Numbered from the stretch's first letter, positions 16,138-25,425 are shown. The stretch: 64,000 nucleotides of DNA from Neomoorella thermoacetica (GCF_001875325.1 NZ_MDDC01000013.1:1-64000); one strand, 5' to 3'. Made by a program: numbers and translations. Notes: generated by a model from the letters alone, not told the origin.

Positions 16138-16432
16138 ACCCGGGCAAAAGCAATACAGGGCGGGCGATAAAGCTTGTAGTCCGTTGATCCCGGCGCGAAT
16201 ATATCACAACCCGCGGGTCTGGCGCCGGAAAGGCGCCTTCGTTTACGAATACTATAGTCGGACGGAAGTATAGGGCGGTACAGGGCAGGGAACCCGGGAC
16301 CTTCCCCCAGCGTCTATATAAAAAGGGGGAACTGGTGGCAATGCTCCGGCCGTTACCGGACCGGGCTGGCATTTATTTCCAGAAGGAATGGACAGCCGGA
16401 GGTAGAAGTACTTGTTTGGAGGTGCGGTCTCC

Positions 16433-17122
16433 ATGCAGTCATCAACCCTGGTGATTATCCCTGCGTATAACGAAGTGGCGACCGTCGGACAGATAATCAA
16501 AAATATCAAGCGCTGGTGTGACGCCGATATCCTGGTGGTCAACGACGGCTCGACAGACGGCACCTCTGCCACGGCCAGGGCGGAAAAGGTCACCGTTATC
16601 GACCTGCCCTGCAATCTAGGTATCGGCGGGGCCATGCAGGCGGGGTACCTTTACGCCTGCCAGCACGGTTACGAGTTTGCCGTCCAGGTCGATGCTGACG
16701 GCCAGCATGAACCCCGTTTTATCGCGGACCTGATGCAGCCTCTCCGGGCTGGGGAAGTAGATATGGTCATCGGTTCCAGGTATGTTGAAAACAGGAATTA
16801 CCGGGGCGCCCTTGCCAGGAGAGCAGGTTCATGGTTCTTTACTTTTTTATTAAAGCTCCTTACCGGACAGGCTATCTACGACACCACCTCCGGTTTCCGG
16901 GCGATTAACAGGCAGGTGCTGGCGGAGTTTGCCCGCCGTTATCCCCCGGATTACCCAGAGGTGGAAGTTATCATGCAATTGTTGCGCCGGGGTTACCGCA
17001 TCAAGGAAATCCCGGTGGTAATGTACCCTCGTAAGGGCGGCCACTCTTCGATAACCCTGTTGAAGTCTGTTTATTATATGTTTAAGGTGAGCCTGGCGAT
17101 GGTCATTGACTGTCTCAGGTAA
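16433..17122 (+). CDS. Family 2 glycosyltransferase, polyprenyl-phosphate type
   Basis: A 229-residue GT-A glycosyltransferase like dolichol- or undecaprenyl-phosphate sugar synthases. STLVIIPAYNEVATVGQII opens the fold. DILVVNDGSTDGT binds the nucleotide, FAVQVDADGQHEP supplies the DxD-type metal site, and VIGSRYVENRNYRGALARR is typical of the DPM1 group. No C-terminal membrane helices are present. It would load a sugar onto a lipid carrier on the cytoplasmic face. The next genes encode a small membrane protein, an EmrE-like flippase component and a GT39-type transferase, so the four likely modify an envelope polymer or protein. ATG 16433 has GGAGGTG upstream. Confidence 0.85.
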   Translation: MQSSTLVIIPAYNEVATVGQIIKNIKRWCDADILVVNDGSTDGTSATARAEKVTVIDLPCNLGIGGAMQAGYLYACQHGYEFAVQVDADGQHEPRFIADLMQPLRAGEVDMVIGSRYVENRNYRGALARRAGSWFFTFLLKLLTGQAIYDTTSGFRAINRQVLAEFARRYPPDYPEVEVIMQLLRRGYRIKEIPVVMYPRKGGHSSITLLKSVYYMFKVSLAMVIDCLR

Positions 17123-17268
17123 CATAAGATATATTTCGTCCGTAACGGCAAGTCGCCGGCGGCCGGATGCACGCGTTGCTTACCGGGGGTTGGGGGCGGG
17201 TTCCTGGAAACAGGCCTTAGCGACCGGGTTCATGACCATAACTTCTGTGAAAAGCGAGGCCGGAGGCC

Positions 17269-17634
17269 ATGGTCTTAAATGTCTACACTTTCTCGGTGAT
17301 TTTTAGTCTGATTTTTTTGTTGGTGGTGACGGACTTTGTCAGGAAAGGCACCCTGTCGGAGCAACACAGCCTCTTTTGGTTTATCTTCGCCCTGGCAATG
17401 CTACTCCTGGCGGCTAACAGCCGGCTCCTTGAATTTTTAAGTCGCCTGCTGCATATCTACTATGCTCCTTCGGTTTTATTTCTCTTTGGTTTTTTATTAA
17501 TCACCATTTACAGTTTTCACCTGACGATCATCGTTTCCCGGCAGTCAGAAAAGTTGCTCAAACTCACCCAGGAAATAGCACTCCTGAAAAATAAAATCGA
17601 GGAACAGGCCGATAAGACGGTCAAATCCAAGTAA
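17269..17634 (+). CDS. DUF2304 membrane protein
   Basis: A 121-residue protein with three hydrophobic helices (TFSVIFSLIFLLVVTDFV, FWFIFALAMLLLAANSRLLEFL, PSVLFLFGFLLITIYSFHLTIIV) and a C-terminal coiled coil (SRQSEKLLKLTQEIALLKNKIEEQ). This matches DUF2304, a family found next to GT2 genes of this kind. It may hold the glycosyltransferase at the membrane. The biochemical role is unknown. ATG 17269 sits close behind GGAGG. Confidence 0.75.
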   Translation: MVLNVYTFSVIFSLIFLLVVTDFVRKGTLSEQHSLFWFIFALAMLLLAANSRLLEFLSRLLHIYYAPSVLFLFGFLLITIYSFHLTIIVSRQSEKLLKLTQEIALLKNKIEEQADKTVKSK

Positions 17635-17647
17635 AAAGGGGATTGAC

Positions 17648-17986
17648 ATGGTTTACCTGCTGGTTGGGTTAAATATCCTCCTCCTGGTCAGCGGCCAGAT
17701 CCTTTGGAAGCTGGGTGTTGCCAGGGACGCCGGATTCAAAGCGGTCCTGGCGAGCCTTTTTTCACCCCTGGTGCTGGCAGGGCTGGCCCTGTACGCCCTG
17801 GCTACAGTAATCTGGCTTTACGTCCTGGCCCGGGAACAATTCAGCCTCCTTTACCCCCTGCAAAGCCTGGCCTACGCCCTGGGTGTCGTGGTAGCCTGGC
17901 TGGTTTTTAAAGAGGCTGTTCCCCTGACCAGATGGATCGGGGTGCTGGTTATTATGGCCGGCGTGGCCCTGGTAGCGATGAAATAG
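17648..17986 (+). CDS. EamA/SMR-type small membrane protein, possible lipid-sugar flippase subunit
   Basis: A 112-residue four-helix protein of the small multidrug resistance/EamA half-size type: VYLLVGLNILLLVSGQILWKLG, LVLAGLALYALATVIWLYVLA, LYPLQSLAYALGVVVAWLVF and WIGVLVIMAGVALVAM. ArnE/ArnF proteins of this size flip undecaprenyl-phosphate aminoarabinose. In this neighbourhood, flipping the lipid-linked sugar made by the GT2 enzyme is the best guess. ATG has a GGGGATTG site. Confidence 0.7.
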   Translation: MVYLLVGLNILLLVSGQILWKLGVARDAGFKAVLASLFSPLVLAGLALYALATVIWLYVLAREQFSLLYPLQSLAYALGVVVAWLVFKEAVPLTRWIGVLVIMAGVALVAMK

Positions 17987-18000
17987 GAGGTTTCCTGGCG

Positions 18001-19197
18001 TTGTTTAAAGTAAGACGGGAAGCGATCAACACCCTGGCAGTAACCGTGGCCCTGGTCCTGATTGTCACCCTGGCCCTTTATCTCAGGTTAAAGTTCGTTT
18101 TTACCATTGACCATCCCCCCCTGAAGGGCTTTTCCTCCGACGCTGTCAACTATGACCTCATGGCGCGCCAGTTCCTGGAAAAGGGGTTTCTGGGCTATAT
18201 GTCCAGCCGGCCCAATGCCTATATCACCCCGGGCTATCCCCTGTTCCTGGCTTTGATTTACAAACTCTACGGTTATGCCCAGGGGAGTCCCCTGCAGGCG
18301 GTGCGGGTGGTCCAGGCCTGCCTTGGCACCCTGACGGTGGTGCTGTTGTACCTGGTGGGCCGGGAGGTAAAAAACACCAGGGTGGGGCTGGTGGCCGCCC
18401 TGCTGGCGGCTATCTATCCCACCTTTGTCTGGGCACCGACTATCCCTTTAACCGAAGTAGTTTATACCTTCTTTTTTATACTCTATTTTTACCTCCAGCT
18501 CCGGTATTTACGCCATCCTTCCCCCCTGGGAGGCGTTTTAACGGGGCTGATTTTTGGCCTGGCCATCCTGGTCCGCCCGGCGGCGGCCCCCCTGATCGTG
18601 GTACCCTTCCTTTATGATTTTTACCGGCGTAAGGAGTGGCGTTCCTCCCTCAGGGGTTTCCTGTACACCCTGGGAGGGTTTGTGGCCGTCATGCTGCCCT
18701 GGTGGATACGAAACCTGATAACTTTGCACCAGTTCATACTCCTGGCCACCCAGACCTGGAACCCCCTCCTTTACGGCGCCTTTCCTTACTTCACGGATAT
18801 GGACAAGGTGCCTCCCATCCAGTCCACCCAGGGAGCCTTACAATTTATCCTCCAGGGCTTTTTAAGGGACCCGGTGATGTACCTCAAGTGGTATACAATC
18901 GGCAAGTGGCAGGTTATCTTTGGCAATATGTGGTATGATCTGGATCTTTCCCGCTACCAGTACTTGCGGTCAGTTTACTGGTTGCACAATTTTATCACCA
19001 TGCTGGGCTGGGTGGGGGCCTTTAAGGCCTGCAAGGAGGAAAGGATAGGCCTGGTGGCCATCTTTATTTTCCTCCTGACAGGCATCCAATTGATGTTTAT
19101 CCCCACAGTCAGGTATGCCTTCACCATCATGCCGTTTTTGATGCTCACCACCGCCTGGCTCCTGGACCTCCTGTTCGGGCCGGGAAAAACGGCATGA
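18001..19197 (+). CDS. ArnT/PMT-like membrane glycosyltransferase (GT39/GT83 type)
   Basis: A protein of about 398 residues. A first helix (LAVTVALVLIVTLALYLRLKF) is followed by a loop with SSDAVNYDLMARQFLEKGF and ITPGYPLFLALIYKLYG, the luminal DxxxY and PGYP features of ArnT/PMT enzymes. Some eight more hydrophobic helices follow. These enzymes move a sugar from a polyprenyl-phosphate donor to lipid or protein on the outer face of the membrane. TTG 18001 is chosen because AGGAGG lies ten bases before it and the reading frame upstream overlaps the previous gene. It is the last gene of the glycosylation set. Confidence 0.8.
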   Translation: MFKVRREAINTLAVTVALVLIVTLALYLRLKFVFTIDHPPLKGFSSDAVNYDLMARQFLEKGFLGYMSSRPNAYITPGYPLFLALIYKLYGYAQGSPLQAVRVVQACLGTLTVVLLYLVGREVKNTRVGLVAALLAAIYPTFVWAPTIPLTEVVYTFFFILYFYLQLRYLRHPSPLGGVLTGLIFGLAILVRPAAAPLIVVPFLYDFYRRKEWRSSLRGFLYTLGGFVAVMLPWWIRNLITLHQFILLATQTWNPLLYGAFPYFTDMDKVPPIQSTQGALQFILQGFLRDPVMYLKWYTIGKWQVIFGNMWYDLDLSRYQYLRSVYWLHNFITMLGWVGAFKACKEERIGLVAIFIFLLTGIQLMFIPTVRYAFTIMPFLMLTTAWLLDLLFGPGKTA

Positions 19198-19332
19198 AAG
19201 TCCGGGGCTCCGGAATCATAACAACAGAGCACCTGCCCGGGAGGAAGAAAGTAGCTAGACGTTCTCTGGAGCGAATATTGTTGATATAGCCGGGCTTTAT
19301 GGTACCATAATTCATAAAGTGGAAAATGATGT

Positions 19333-19692
19333 ATGGAATAGCGAGTACAAGTAAGGCCGAACTGGCGACCGGGCGTGGACGTGGAGGTGGGCCAGACCCC
19401 CGAGTCTATCCTCTTTCGCGCCGGTGAAGAGCCAGTGATGGTAGTGACCTGCGGGACGTGAAGGTGAGCCAGAGCCGGCTGAAATAGCACCCGGGAGCAA
19501 AAGGCAAGGTGAGGATGGCCGAGCCGCTGCGGAAGCTACCGCTACCGGCTTCCCGCCGGGCGGGGTCTGCCCCTTCGCCCTGCAACAGCTGGTACGGGTA
19601 TTTATCGACGCCAGTTTCAGGCGTTTCCCGGTGGTTTACATAGCCGCCGGCAGTCCCCTTTCGGCAGCGCCGGTAACAGGGGAGCAGTCTGA
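19333..19692 (+). pseudogene. Decayed YbaK/EbsC-type aminoacyl-tRNA deacylase gene
   Basis: Plus-strand frames in succession spell a YbaK-type deacylase. After ATG 19333: IASTSKAELATGR, then in another frame VEVGQTPESILFRAGEEPVM, VVTCGT and a stop, then VSQSRLK-stop-HPGAKGKVRMAEP, then ATGFPPGGVCPFALQQLVRV and FIDASFRRFPVVYIAAGSPLSAAPVT. GFPPGGVCPFA and IDASxxRFPVVYxAAGSP are diagnostic for the family, which hydrolyses mischarged tRNA. At least three frameshifts and two stops make it dead. It lies between the glycosylation genes and a HepT fragment. Confidence 0.8.
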
Positions 19693-19722
19693 CCATAACC
19701 GGGAGCGAACCCTGCGCTGTAT

Positions 19723-19878
19723 GTACAGGGACCGGGTGTTCGCGAACGCCTGGTCCACGGTTACCAGGAAATATCGCCCGAACGATTATATGAGCTTATC
19801 ACCAACCGGCTGGGCGATTTTGAGAGGTTTAGCAAATCGGTTATGGAAATAATTGGTGCCGAGGAACGTAAGGGTTAA
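19723..19878 (+). pseudogene. C-terminal fragment of a HepT (DUF86) toxin gene
   Basis: The frame from about 19723 reads VRERLVHGYQEISPERLYEL, ITNRLGDFERFSKSVMEIIG and stops at TAA 19876. This is the end of a HepT/DUF86 HEPN protein: VHGYxxI is the second half of the R-x4-H...Y ribonuclease motif and the two following helices are standard. The N-terminal two thirds and any MntA partner are missing. It adjoins the YbaK wreck without a spacer. Confidence 0.65.
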
Positions 19879-19911
19879 ATAACTGCCGAAGCATAATCTT
19901 GTGAGCCTCCA

Positions 19912-19938
19912 TCCTGGGCGTGCCCAGGAGTTTTATTT
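19912..19938 (+). terminator. Intrinsic terminator after the HepT fragment
   Basis: TCCTGGGC and GCCCAGGA form an eight-pair stem around GT, followed by GTTTTATTTG. Confidence 0.7.
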
Positions 19939-20070
19939 GTCACAAAAAGCCTTAGCCCGCTCTCCTGGAGTGAAAGTTTTTGGCTATTTTACCAGCACGA
20001 AGAGGCGATACCAATGGTAGCTTAGAGGGGTGAATTTGCCCCTCATCTTAAATTTATGGAGGTCACAAAT

Positions 20071-20427
20071 ATGCTCGCTAAAAAGCTTATTAGCTCCCTG
20101 GCCCTGGGGCTGCTGTTGCTGGCGGCGCCGGGCCTGCCGGCGGCGAAAGGGCCGGATTGGGTACAAGTCGCCCTGGAAGCCGCCCGGCTGGCCCCTTCGG
20201 CGGTCAACCGCCAGCCCTGGCGTTTTACGGTAGCCGGGGACAGCATCACCGTGGCTGTAGATAACCTGCAGGATACTTTTAACTTGCCCAAACGCCTGGA
20301 CTGCGGCATTGCCATGCTGCACATCGAAGTGGCCGCCTTATACTACGGTGTCAGGGGCCGCTGGCAGTTCCTGGACGCCCCGCAGGTGGCCCGCTTTTCC
20401 TGGAATGGTACCGTGTCAGCGGCATAG
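20071..20427 (+). CDS. Secreted half-size nitroreductase-like protein
   Basis: A 118-residue protein with a signal peptide (MLAKKLISSLALGLLLLAAPGLPAA) followed by VALEAARLAPSAVNRQPWRF, TVAGDSITVAVDN, then PKRLDCGIAMLHIEVAAL and GVRGRWQF. This matches the second half of putative nitroreductases of the TM1586 type, where APSAxNxQPWRF contacts FMN. Normal members have two such halves and no signal peptide. It is either a secreted flavin-fold relic or a truncated gene fused to a leader. ATG 20071 is used because GGAGG at 20059 sits before it; ATG 20056 has no site. Confidence 0.6.
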   Translation: MLAKKLISSLALGLLLLAAPGLPAAKGPDWVQVALEAARLAPSAVNRQPWRFTVAGDSITVAVDNLQDTFNLPKRLDCGIAMLHIEVAALYYGVRGRWQFLDAPQVARFSWNGTVSAA

Positions 20428-20537
20428 ATCTACTATCATATCATACCTTTTCTAGTATAACGATGGGGAGAACCGCTAAATCATTATAACACCAATTTGC
20501 AATTCCTGACGTCAGGTATCTGCTGGCAGAGGTAGAT

Positions 20538-20582
20538 AACCAACCCCCGGCCTCCTTTAGTAACGTGGCCCGGGGGTTGGTT
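20538..20582. terminator. Bidirectional terminator between converging genes
   Basis: AACCAACCCCCGG pairs with CCGGGGGTTGGTT across a loop of about 18 bases. A-rich and T-containing ends allow use from both sides: the nitroreductase-like gene from the left and the chemoreceptor gene from the right. Confidence 0.65.
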
Positions 20583-20643
20583 CTGGTGCCGTTATTCATG
20601 CCGCCATTCAGGGAGCAGGCCCTGAAGCCGGCGGTATTTTGAT

Positions 20644-22299
20644 TTACACTCTCACTTTCGCTGTAGCTGCGGTCAACTGCCGGGTTACCACCTCAAGGGT
20701 AGCCGCAGCCGTAGCCACCTGATCCATATGCTGACGGAAATCCTGGGTTAAGGTGTTGACTTCCTGGGCCGCCCTGGCGGCACCGGCCGCCGTTTCACCC
20801 AGGACCCCGGTTATGGTTACAATTTCCTCCATGGCCTTCGTTATCCCGCCGGTACTGGCGAACACCTCCTGGATTTCCCCTTGCGTCTGCCGGACTGCTT
20901 GCAAGAGGTCGGTCAACGAGGCCGCCATGGTGCGTACCCGTTCCCGGCCATCGTCGGCAGAACTGTTCCCCGCCCGGGCCGCCGCCAGGGCTCGGGCTGT
21001 TCCCTCCTGCACCCTAGTCACCATGACGGCGACCTGGTCGGCCGTTGCTGCACTACTGGCGGCCAGTTCCCTTACCTTGGCGGCTACCACAGCAAAGCCC
21101 CGTCCTTGCTCCCCGGCCCGGGCGGCCTCGATGGCGGCGTTTAAGGCCAGGAGGTTGGTTTCTTCAGCTATCCGCTTGATTTCCACCACCATATTTTCTA
21201 TCAGGCCGGAGATACTGCCCAGTTCCTCCACTGTAACCGCTACCGCTCTGACCTGGTCGGCCAGGCTATCCATGGCGGCCACCGCCTGGGTGAGCTGCTC
21301 GCGGCCCATGTCCACGGCGGTGAGAATACTTCGGCTGGTGGCGTTAACCGCGTCCAGATGCCGGCGCATATCCGTTACCAGGGCGGCCACCCTGGCCGTG
21401 CCGGCACCGGCTTCCTGAGTGGCGGCAGCCTGCTCCTCAGCGCCGGCGGCGACCTCCGCTATGGCCCCGGCCACCCGGTCCGTACCCGCCCTGGCCCGTT
21501 CCACGACGGCTTGCAGTTCTCCCTGGGCTCCGGCCAGGGATATAGATGCTTTTTTGATAATAGTAATGAGTCCCCCCAAATGCTCCAGCATGCTGTTAAA
21601 ACCCAGAGCCAGGGTTACAGTCTCTGCGCTGCCCCCGGGGACTACTCTGGCCGCCAGATCCCCGCTTTCCACCTGGGCCATGATCTGGCGGAAATGCCTT
21701 AAAGGCCGGGCCAGCTGCCGGGCGATAAAGAGGGCCGCCAGGGTGGTCAGCAGTATTGCCGCCAGGCCGGCAGCCTGGCTCCATCTGCGGATGGAATTTA
21801 CGGGAGCCAGGTAAGCGGCTTCATCAGCCACGATCAAGTAAACCCATTCCTTCTCCGTAATCTGGGCAAAAGCCAGGGCATGGTTATGGCCCTCCCAGTA
21901 TTGCCGCTCCCATCCCTCACGCGCCCGGACGACCTGCTGGCGGACTGCCTGGGGCAGGCCGGGCTCCTGCCCGCCATCGGCAGCGGCGGCAAAATGGACC
22001 TCTCCCTGGTTGTCCAGAATGTAGATATCCACCGGCAAGCCCTGTTGGTTAAAACCATTCTTTTGGTTGACCATCAGGTAATTAACCTTACTAGCAAATT
22101 GCTGGGAGCTGATACTGGAGATGATGAGGGAGATCTTTTCCGTAGCCTCCCGGGCTGCATCCATCAACTGGCGGGCAGTGGCCTGTCTCAAGGCCTGGCG
22201 GGCCTGGTAGTAGGTGAAGAAACTGGTGGCGAAAAGAGCCAAACAGATAATAGGGGTAAACATGAGTAAAATCTGCCACTGTAAACCGAGCCTTTTCAT
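20644..22299 (-). CDS. Methyl-accepting chemotaxis protein
   Basis: A 551-residue transmembrane chemoreceptor. Helix one is at about 8-30 ([23 protein letters not shown]). An extracytoplasmic sensor of about 130 residues with a Cache-like strand pattern ([16 protein letters not shown]) follows. Helix two is at about 172-195, HAMP at about 195-245 ([22 protein letters not shown]), and the signalling domain has the tip [20 protein letters not shown] followed by [18 protein letters not shown]. It would signal through CheA/CheW to the flagellar motor. No chemotaxis partner lies nearby. The ligand is unknown. Confidence 0.92.
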   Translation of the reverse strand: MKRLGLQWQILLMFTPIICLALFATSFFTYYQARQALRQATARQLMDAAREATEKISLIISSISSQQFASKVNYLMVNQKNGFNQQGLPVDIYILDNQGEVHFAAAADGGQEPGLPQAVRQQVVRAREGWERQYWEGHNHALAFAQITEKEWVYLIVADEAAYLAPVNSIRRWSQAAGLAAILLTTLAALFIARQLARPLRHFRQIMAQVESGDLAARVVPGGSAETVTLALGFNSMLEHLGGLITIIKKASISLAGAQGELQAVVERARAGTDRVAGAIAEVAAGAEEQAAATQEAGAGTARVAALVTDMRRHLDAVNATSRSILTAVDMGREQLTQAVAAMDSLADQVRAVAVTVEELGSISGLIENMVVEIKRIAEETNLLALNAAIEAARAGEQGRGFAVVAAKVRELAASSAATADQVAVMVTRVQEGTARALAAARAGNSSADDGRERVRTMAASLTDLLQAVRQTQGEIQEVFASTGGITKAMEEIVTITGVLGETAAGAARAAQEVNTLTQDFRQHMDQVATAAATLEVVTRQLTAATAKVRV

Positions 22300-22516
22300 G
22301 GAGCACCTTCCCTAAAAATTATTATTCTGGGACCTTAATCTTACAGGCTATGGTTAAATTGTAGACGGCATATTTTAAGGTTATTTTAGGGAATGAAAAA
22401 TAAATGGTTAATTTTTCACCTGCCGCCATTATCATTGAGTAAAAAAACCGCCGGGTCAATACCCCCGGCGGTATTTGGAATCAAGAACTGGCTGCCCGGT
22501 ATCTGATCGGGACTCA

Positions 22517-24187
22517 TTACTCCATCCCGCGGAAACGCTTTTCGGCCATGCCCTCCAGGATGCGGGTTGTCGCCAGGCCGGTAAAGGCAAGCTCCAGGGC
22601 CAGCAGGGTCACGATGCTGTTATACCCCTGGCCTAAGCGGGACAGGAGGAAAGCTGAAAGGGCCAGGAGGAGAACCAGGGGCAGGGTCAGGACCATGGCG
22701 ATCAGGCCGTTGAAATTGCCCTTCATGGCTTGCTGGGGGTCCACCCAGTCCAGGCGGGGGTAGGAGAGATCGACCATCAACCCCAGGGCGGCCACCGGCC
22801 AACTGCTCAAGAGGCCCAGGACGAACATGATGGCCAGGTATGCCGGGGGCAGGTGCAGGAACAGGTAGAGGATCCCGCTTACCAGGACGGCCCCCAGGAC
22901 CGCGAAGGCCAGGCTGAAGAGGAGTTTAACCCGGACCAGGAGCCGGGCTTCCACCGGCAGGGAGCGGAGCAGCCAGATAAATCTCCCTTCCCGGGAGATG
23001 GCCGTGGGGGCTACATGGTTGATAAGGCTCAAAAACATAACCATACCGGCGCCGCCCAGGGCTACCCAGCCGGCCAGGTGGGACCGCTGGCTGAGTAAGG
23101 TCCAGCTAGCAGTATCCCCCCGGGACAGGGCCGGGATGACCATCATTAAGGGGAAGATTATAGTACTGACCAGGCCGTTCATGACAAAGGTCGGTGTCCG
23201 CAGGAACAGTTTCAATTCCCGGCGCCAGAGGGCGGCCGTAACACCGGCGGTAGCCAGGGTCGCCGGGGCCGGGCGCTGATGACGGCGCCGAGCCGGGACC
23301 TCCTGGCCGGCCAGGAGGTCCCGGAAATAGACCCTTTCCGCTACCAGGCTCGTCAGGCCCACTACCGCCAGGGATAAGGCCGCTAGTAGGGCGAGATTCA
23401 CCCATCCGGTCACCTTATCTGGCATTGCCAGGGCGCCGGCGGCCCAGAGGGCCGGGGGAAAAATGCTGCCGAAGCGGCCGGCCAGGCCCTGGAAAACCTC
23501 CAGGTTACCCGGCAGGTAAGCCGGCCCGCCCGGGTCGAACCGCTGGCTGAAGAACTGGATGCCGATAGCCAGGACCAGTCCCAAAAGGCCCCCCAGGACC
23601 CGTAGCACATCCCGCTGCCGGGAGAGGTTGACCACCCGGGCCAGGGCCAGGGTAAAGATGGTATCCAGGGCCAGGGGTAAAAGGGGTAGCATGAGCCAGA
23701 CCAGCAGCGCCATCAGCCAGTAGGCCGGGCCCCCGCCCCGGGCCAGGCCGTAACCGAGGAAGCCGGGAACGACAATGACGGCGGTAGTCAGGAGTTCCCC
23801 CAGCATGACCACCAGGAATTTGGCTCCCAGGAGCTGGCGGGGCCGCAAAGGCAGGTGGAGCATGCGGCCGATATCCTGGGAGAAATAAAAGGCCGACATC
23901 AGGTAGAACATGCCGAAGATCAGTACGACCATCTGCCCGGACACGGCTATGAGGACCGGCACCAGGGCCGGCTGGCCGGCGGCCAGGCTGGCCCGGGAAA
24001 GGGATAAGAAGAAGGTGAAGAAAAGGAACTCCAGGGGGATAAAGCTCAGTAAAACCAGGACCCCCAGCAGGAGCCGGACCAGACCTTTACCCGGTAATTG
24101 CCTTTTTCCGGTCGTGTTGCGCAGGTTTATTTTTAAAATGGTGATTAGCAGGGCCCGCCAGGGACTGCGCTGGCGCCAGGTAGCCAT
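22517..24187 (-). CDS. ABC-2 type exporter permease
   Basis: A 556-residue membrane protein with about a dozen helices: an N-terminal block (LVRLLLGVLVLLSFIPLEFLFFTFFLSL), a central group and a C-terminal group after the cytoplasmic stretch RRHQRPAPATLATAGVTAALWRRELKLFLRTPTFVMNG. The repeated REL-F-RTP motif is typical of ABC-2 permeases such as YthQ. It pairs with the ATPase encoded immediately upstream. Substrate is unknown. The start is ATG 24187 behind GGAGG; an upstream extension in frame lies within the ATPase gene end and has no membrane character. The 49-bp gap between the genes contains a GTGAGAAGTG repeat. Confidence 0.82.
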   Translation of the reverse strand: MATWRQRSPWRALLITILKINLRNTTGKRQLPGKGLVRLLLGVLVLLSFIPLEFLFFTFFLSLSRASLAAGQPALVPVLIAVSGQMVVLIFGMFYLMSAFYFSQDIGRMLHLPLRPRQLLGAKFLVVMLGELLTTAVIVVPGFLGYGLARGGGPAYWLMALLVWLMLPLLPLALDTIFTLALARVVNLSRQRDVLRVLGGLLGLVLAIGIQFFSQRFDPGGPAYLPGNLEVFQGLAGRFGSIFPPALWAAGALAMPDKVTGWVNLALLAALSLAVVGLTSLVAERVYFRDLLAGQEVPARRRHQRPAPATLATAGVTAALWRRELKLFLRTPTFVMNGLVSTIIFPLMMVIPALSRGDTASWTLLSQRSHLAGWVALGGAGMVMFLSLINHVAPTAISREGRFIWLLRSLPVEARLLVRVKLLFSLAFAVLGAVLVSGILYLFLHLPPAYLAIMFVLGLLSSWPVAALGLMVDLSYPRLDWVDPQQAMKGNFNGLIAMVLTLPLVLLLALSAFLLSRLGQGYNSIVTLLALELAFTGLATTRILEGMAEKRFRGME

Positions 24188-24236
24188 AACTCTGGCCTCC
24201 AAAATGAGATGTGAGAAGTGGGAAGTGAGAGGTAAG

Positions 24237-24995
24237 CTAACGTCTAATCCCTTCATGCTCTGGCAGGTCGGCACCGGTGATCTCCAGGAAAATCTGCTCC
24301 AGGGTCTCTTCACCGCCGGCACGGCGCGCTTTTATTTCAGCCATTGTCCCCAGGGCGATTAAACGGCCGCGGTTGATAATGCCCACCCGGTCGCAGAGGC
24401 GCTCGGCTACCTCCAGAATGTGGGTGGAAAAAAAGACGGTATGGCCGGCATCGCTGTAGCGGCGGAGGATATCCTTCAGCAGGTAGGCGGAACGGGGATC
24501 CAGGCCCACCATGGGCTCATCCAGGATAAGCACCGGTGGCCGGTGGATCAGGGCACCTATCAGGACCAGTTTCTGGCGCATACCGTGGGAATAGCTCTGG
24601 ATGCTTTCTCCCAGGGCGTCCTGGAGTTCAAAGGTGGCTGCCAGTTCCTCCACCCGCGCCTGCCTGGCGGCAGCCGGCACCCGGTAGACATCGGCCAGGA
24701 ATTGCAGGTACTCCAGTCCCGTCAGTTTTTCCCAGATATCGGGGTTATCCGGGACAAACCCCAGGGAGCCCTTGGCCGCCAGGGGGTCCGCGGCCATATT
24801 GTGGCCGTTGATTATGACCTCCCCCGAGGTGGGGGTTAATAGCCCGGCCATCATCTTGATGGTCGTCGTCTTACCGGCGCCGTTGGGGCCGAGGAAACCG
24901 AAGAGCTCCCCGGCCTGGACCCGGAGGTTCAGATCGTCGACGGCTTTAACCCGTCCCTGGTGGTAGACTTTGGTCAGGTGGTTGAGTTCAATCAC
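24237..24995 (-). CDS. ABC exporter ATP-binding protein
   Basis: A 252-residue ABC-2 ATPase. Walker A is GPNGAGKTT, the Q-loop region is GFVPDNPDIWE, the signature is YSHGMRQK, Walker B is PVLILDEPMVGLD and the switch is FFSTH. The signature SHGM in place of SGGQ is common in the ABC-2 subgroup that includes YxlF-like and gliding-type exporters. The C-terminal EETLEQIFLEITGAD helix matches that subgroup. It is first in a two-gene operon with the permease downstream on the minus strand. Confidence 0.9.
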   Translation of the reverse strand: MIELNHLTKVYHQGRVKAVDDLNLRVQAGELFGFLGPNGAGKTTTIKMMAGLLTPTSGEVIINGHNMAADPLAAKGSLGFVPDNPDIWEKLTGLEYLQFLADVYRVPAAARQARVEELAATFELQDALGESIQSYSHGMRQKLVLIGALIHRPPVLILDEPMVGLDPRSAYLLKDILRRYSDAGHTVFFSTHILEVAERLCDRVGIINRGRLIALGTMAEIKARRAGGEETLEQIFLEITGADLPEHEGIRR

Positions 24996-25122
24996 TTGTT
25001 CAGCCTCCCGGATTTCACTGCAGCTAGTTTATCATTTTTGCCGCTCCGGAAGCAACTGACCTGGCTGGCAGCCGACAACGCTATTTTTCCCCTTTAAGGA
25101 GATGTTGTATCTTTTCAGCGGA

Positions 25123-25151
25123 TGTTTTACAATTATTATAACGGTAAAACA
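25123..25151 (+). promoter_or_regulatory. Inverted repeat in the vapBC promoter, candidate operator
   Basis: TGTTTTAC (25123-25130) and GTAAAACA (25144-25151) are exact inverted repeats with a 13-base spacer that contains TTATTATAA, the likely -10 region. VapBC complexes bind such repeats over their own promoter. Confidence 0.65.
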
Positions 25152-25167
25152 AAGGAGGTATATCGCG

Positions 25168-25425
25168 ATGCCTACGGTAAAGGTTTCCGCAAGGGGGCAA
25201 TTGGTAATTCCGGCCTTTTTGCGCCGCAAATACGGCCTCCAGGCTCCGGGGCGCGCTTTAATTATCGAAAAGGAAGGGCAAATCATTATTACTCCTGCTC
25301 CCTCTGACCCGGTAATTGAGGCCAGAGGTATGTTGAAAGGGAAACGATCACTTACCAGTACTTATGCGTCCTATAAGCAGGAGGAACGCCGGTTGGAGGA
25401 AAAACATGAGCAGCGACTACCCTGA
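25168..25425 (+). CDS. vapB: AbrB/SpoVT-fold antitoxin (VapB type)
   Basis: An 85-residue antitoxin. PTVKVSARGQLVIPAFLRRKYGLQAPGRALIIEKEGQIIITPAP is a swapped-hairpin AbrB domain, the DNA-binding half of many VapB proteins. The rest (ARGMLKGKRSLTSTYASYKQEERRLEEKHE) is a charged helix that would block the toxin. ATG 25168 follows AAAGGAGG. It overlaps the toxin gene by 20 bp. Confidence 0.88.
   Translation: MPTVKVSARGQLVIPAFLRRKYGLQAPGRALIIEKEGQIIITPAPSDPVIEARGMLKGKRSLTSTYASYKQEERRLEEKHEQRLP

Noticed and set aside
16213-16260. GGCGCC-GGAAA-GGCGCC hairpin before the GT2 gene as a riboswitch
   Set aside because: A lone hairpin with no conserved aptamer features and no nearby terminator.
19631-19852. 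73-codon plus-strand frame with VYIAAGSPLSAAPVT
   Set aside because: It is a chimera of the end of the YbaK remnant and an off-frame reading of the HepT fragment, not a gene.
24205-24235. GTGAGAAGTGGGAAGTGAGAG in the ABC operon gap as a CRISPR or mobile repeat
   Set aside because: Only one other short similar stretch is present (35160). It is a low-complexity purine run with no spacer structure.
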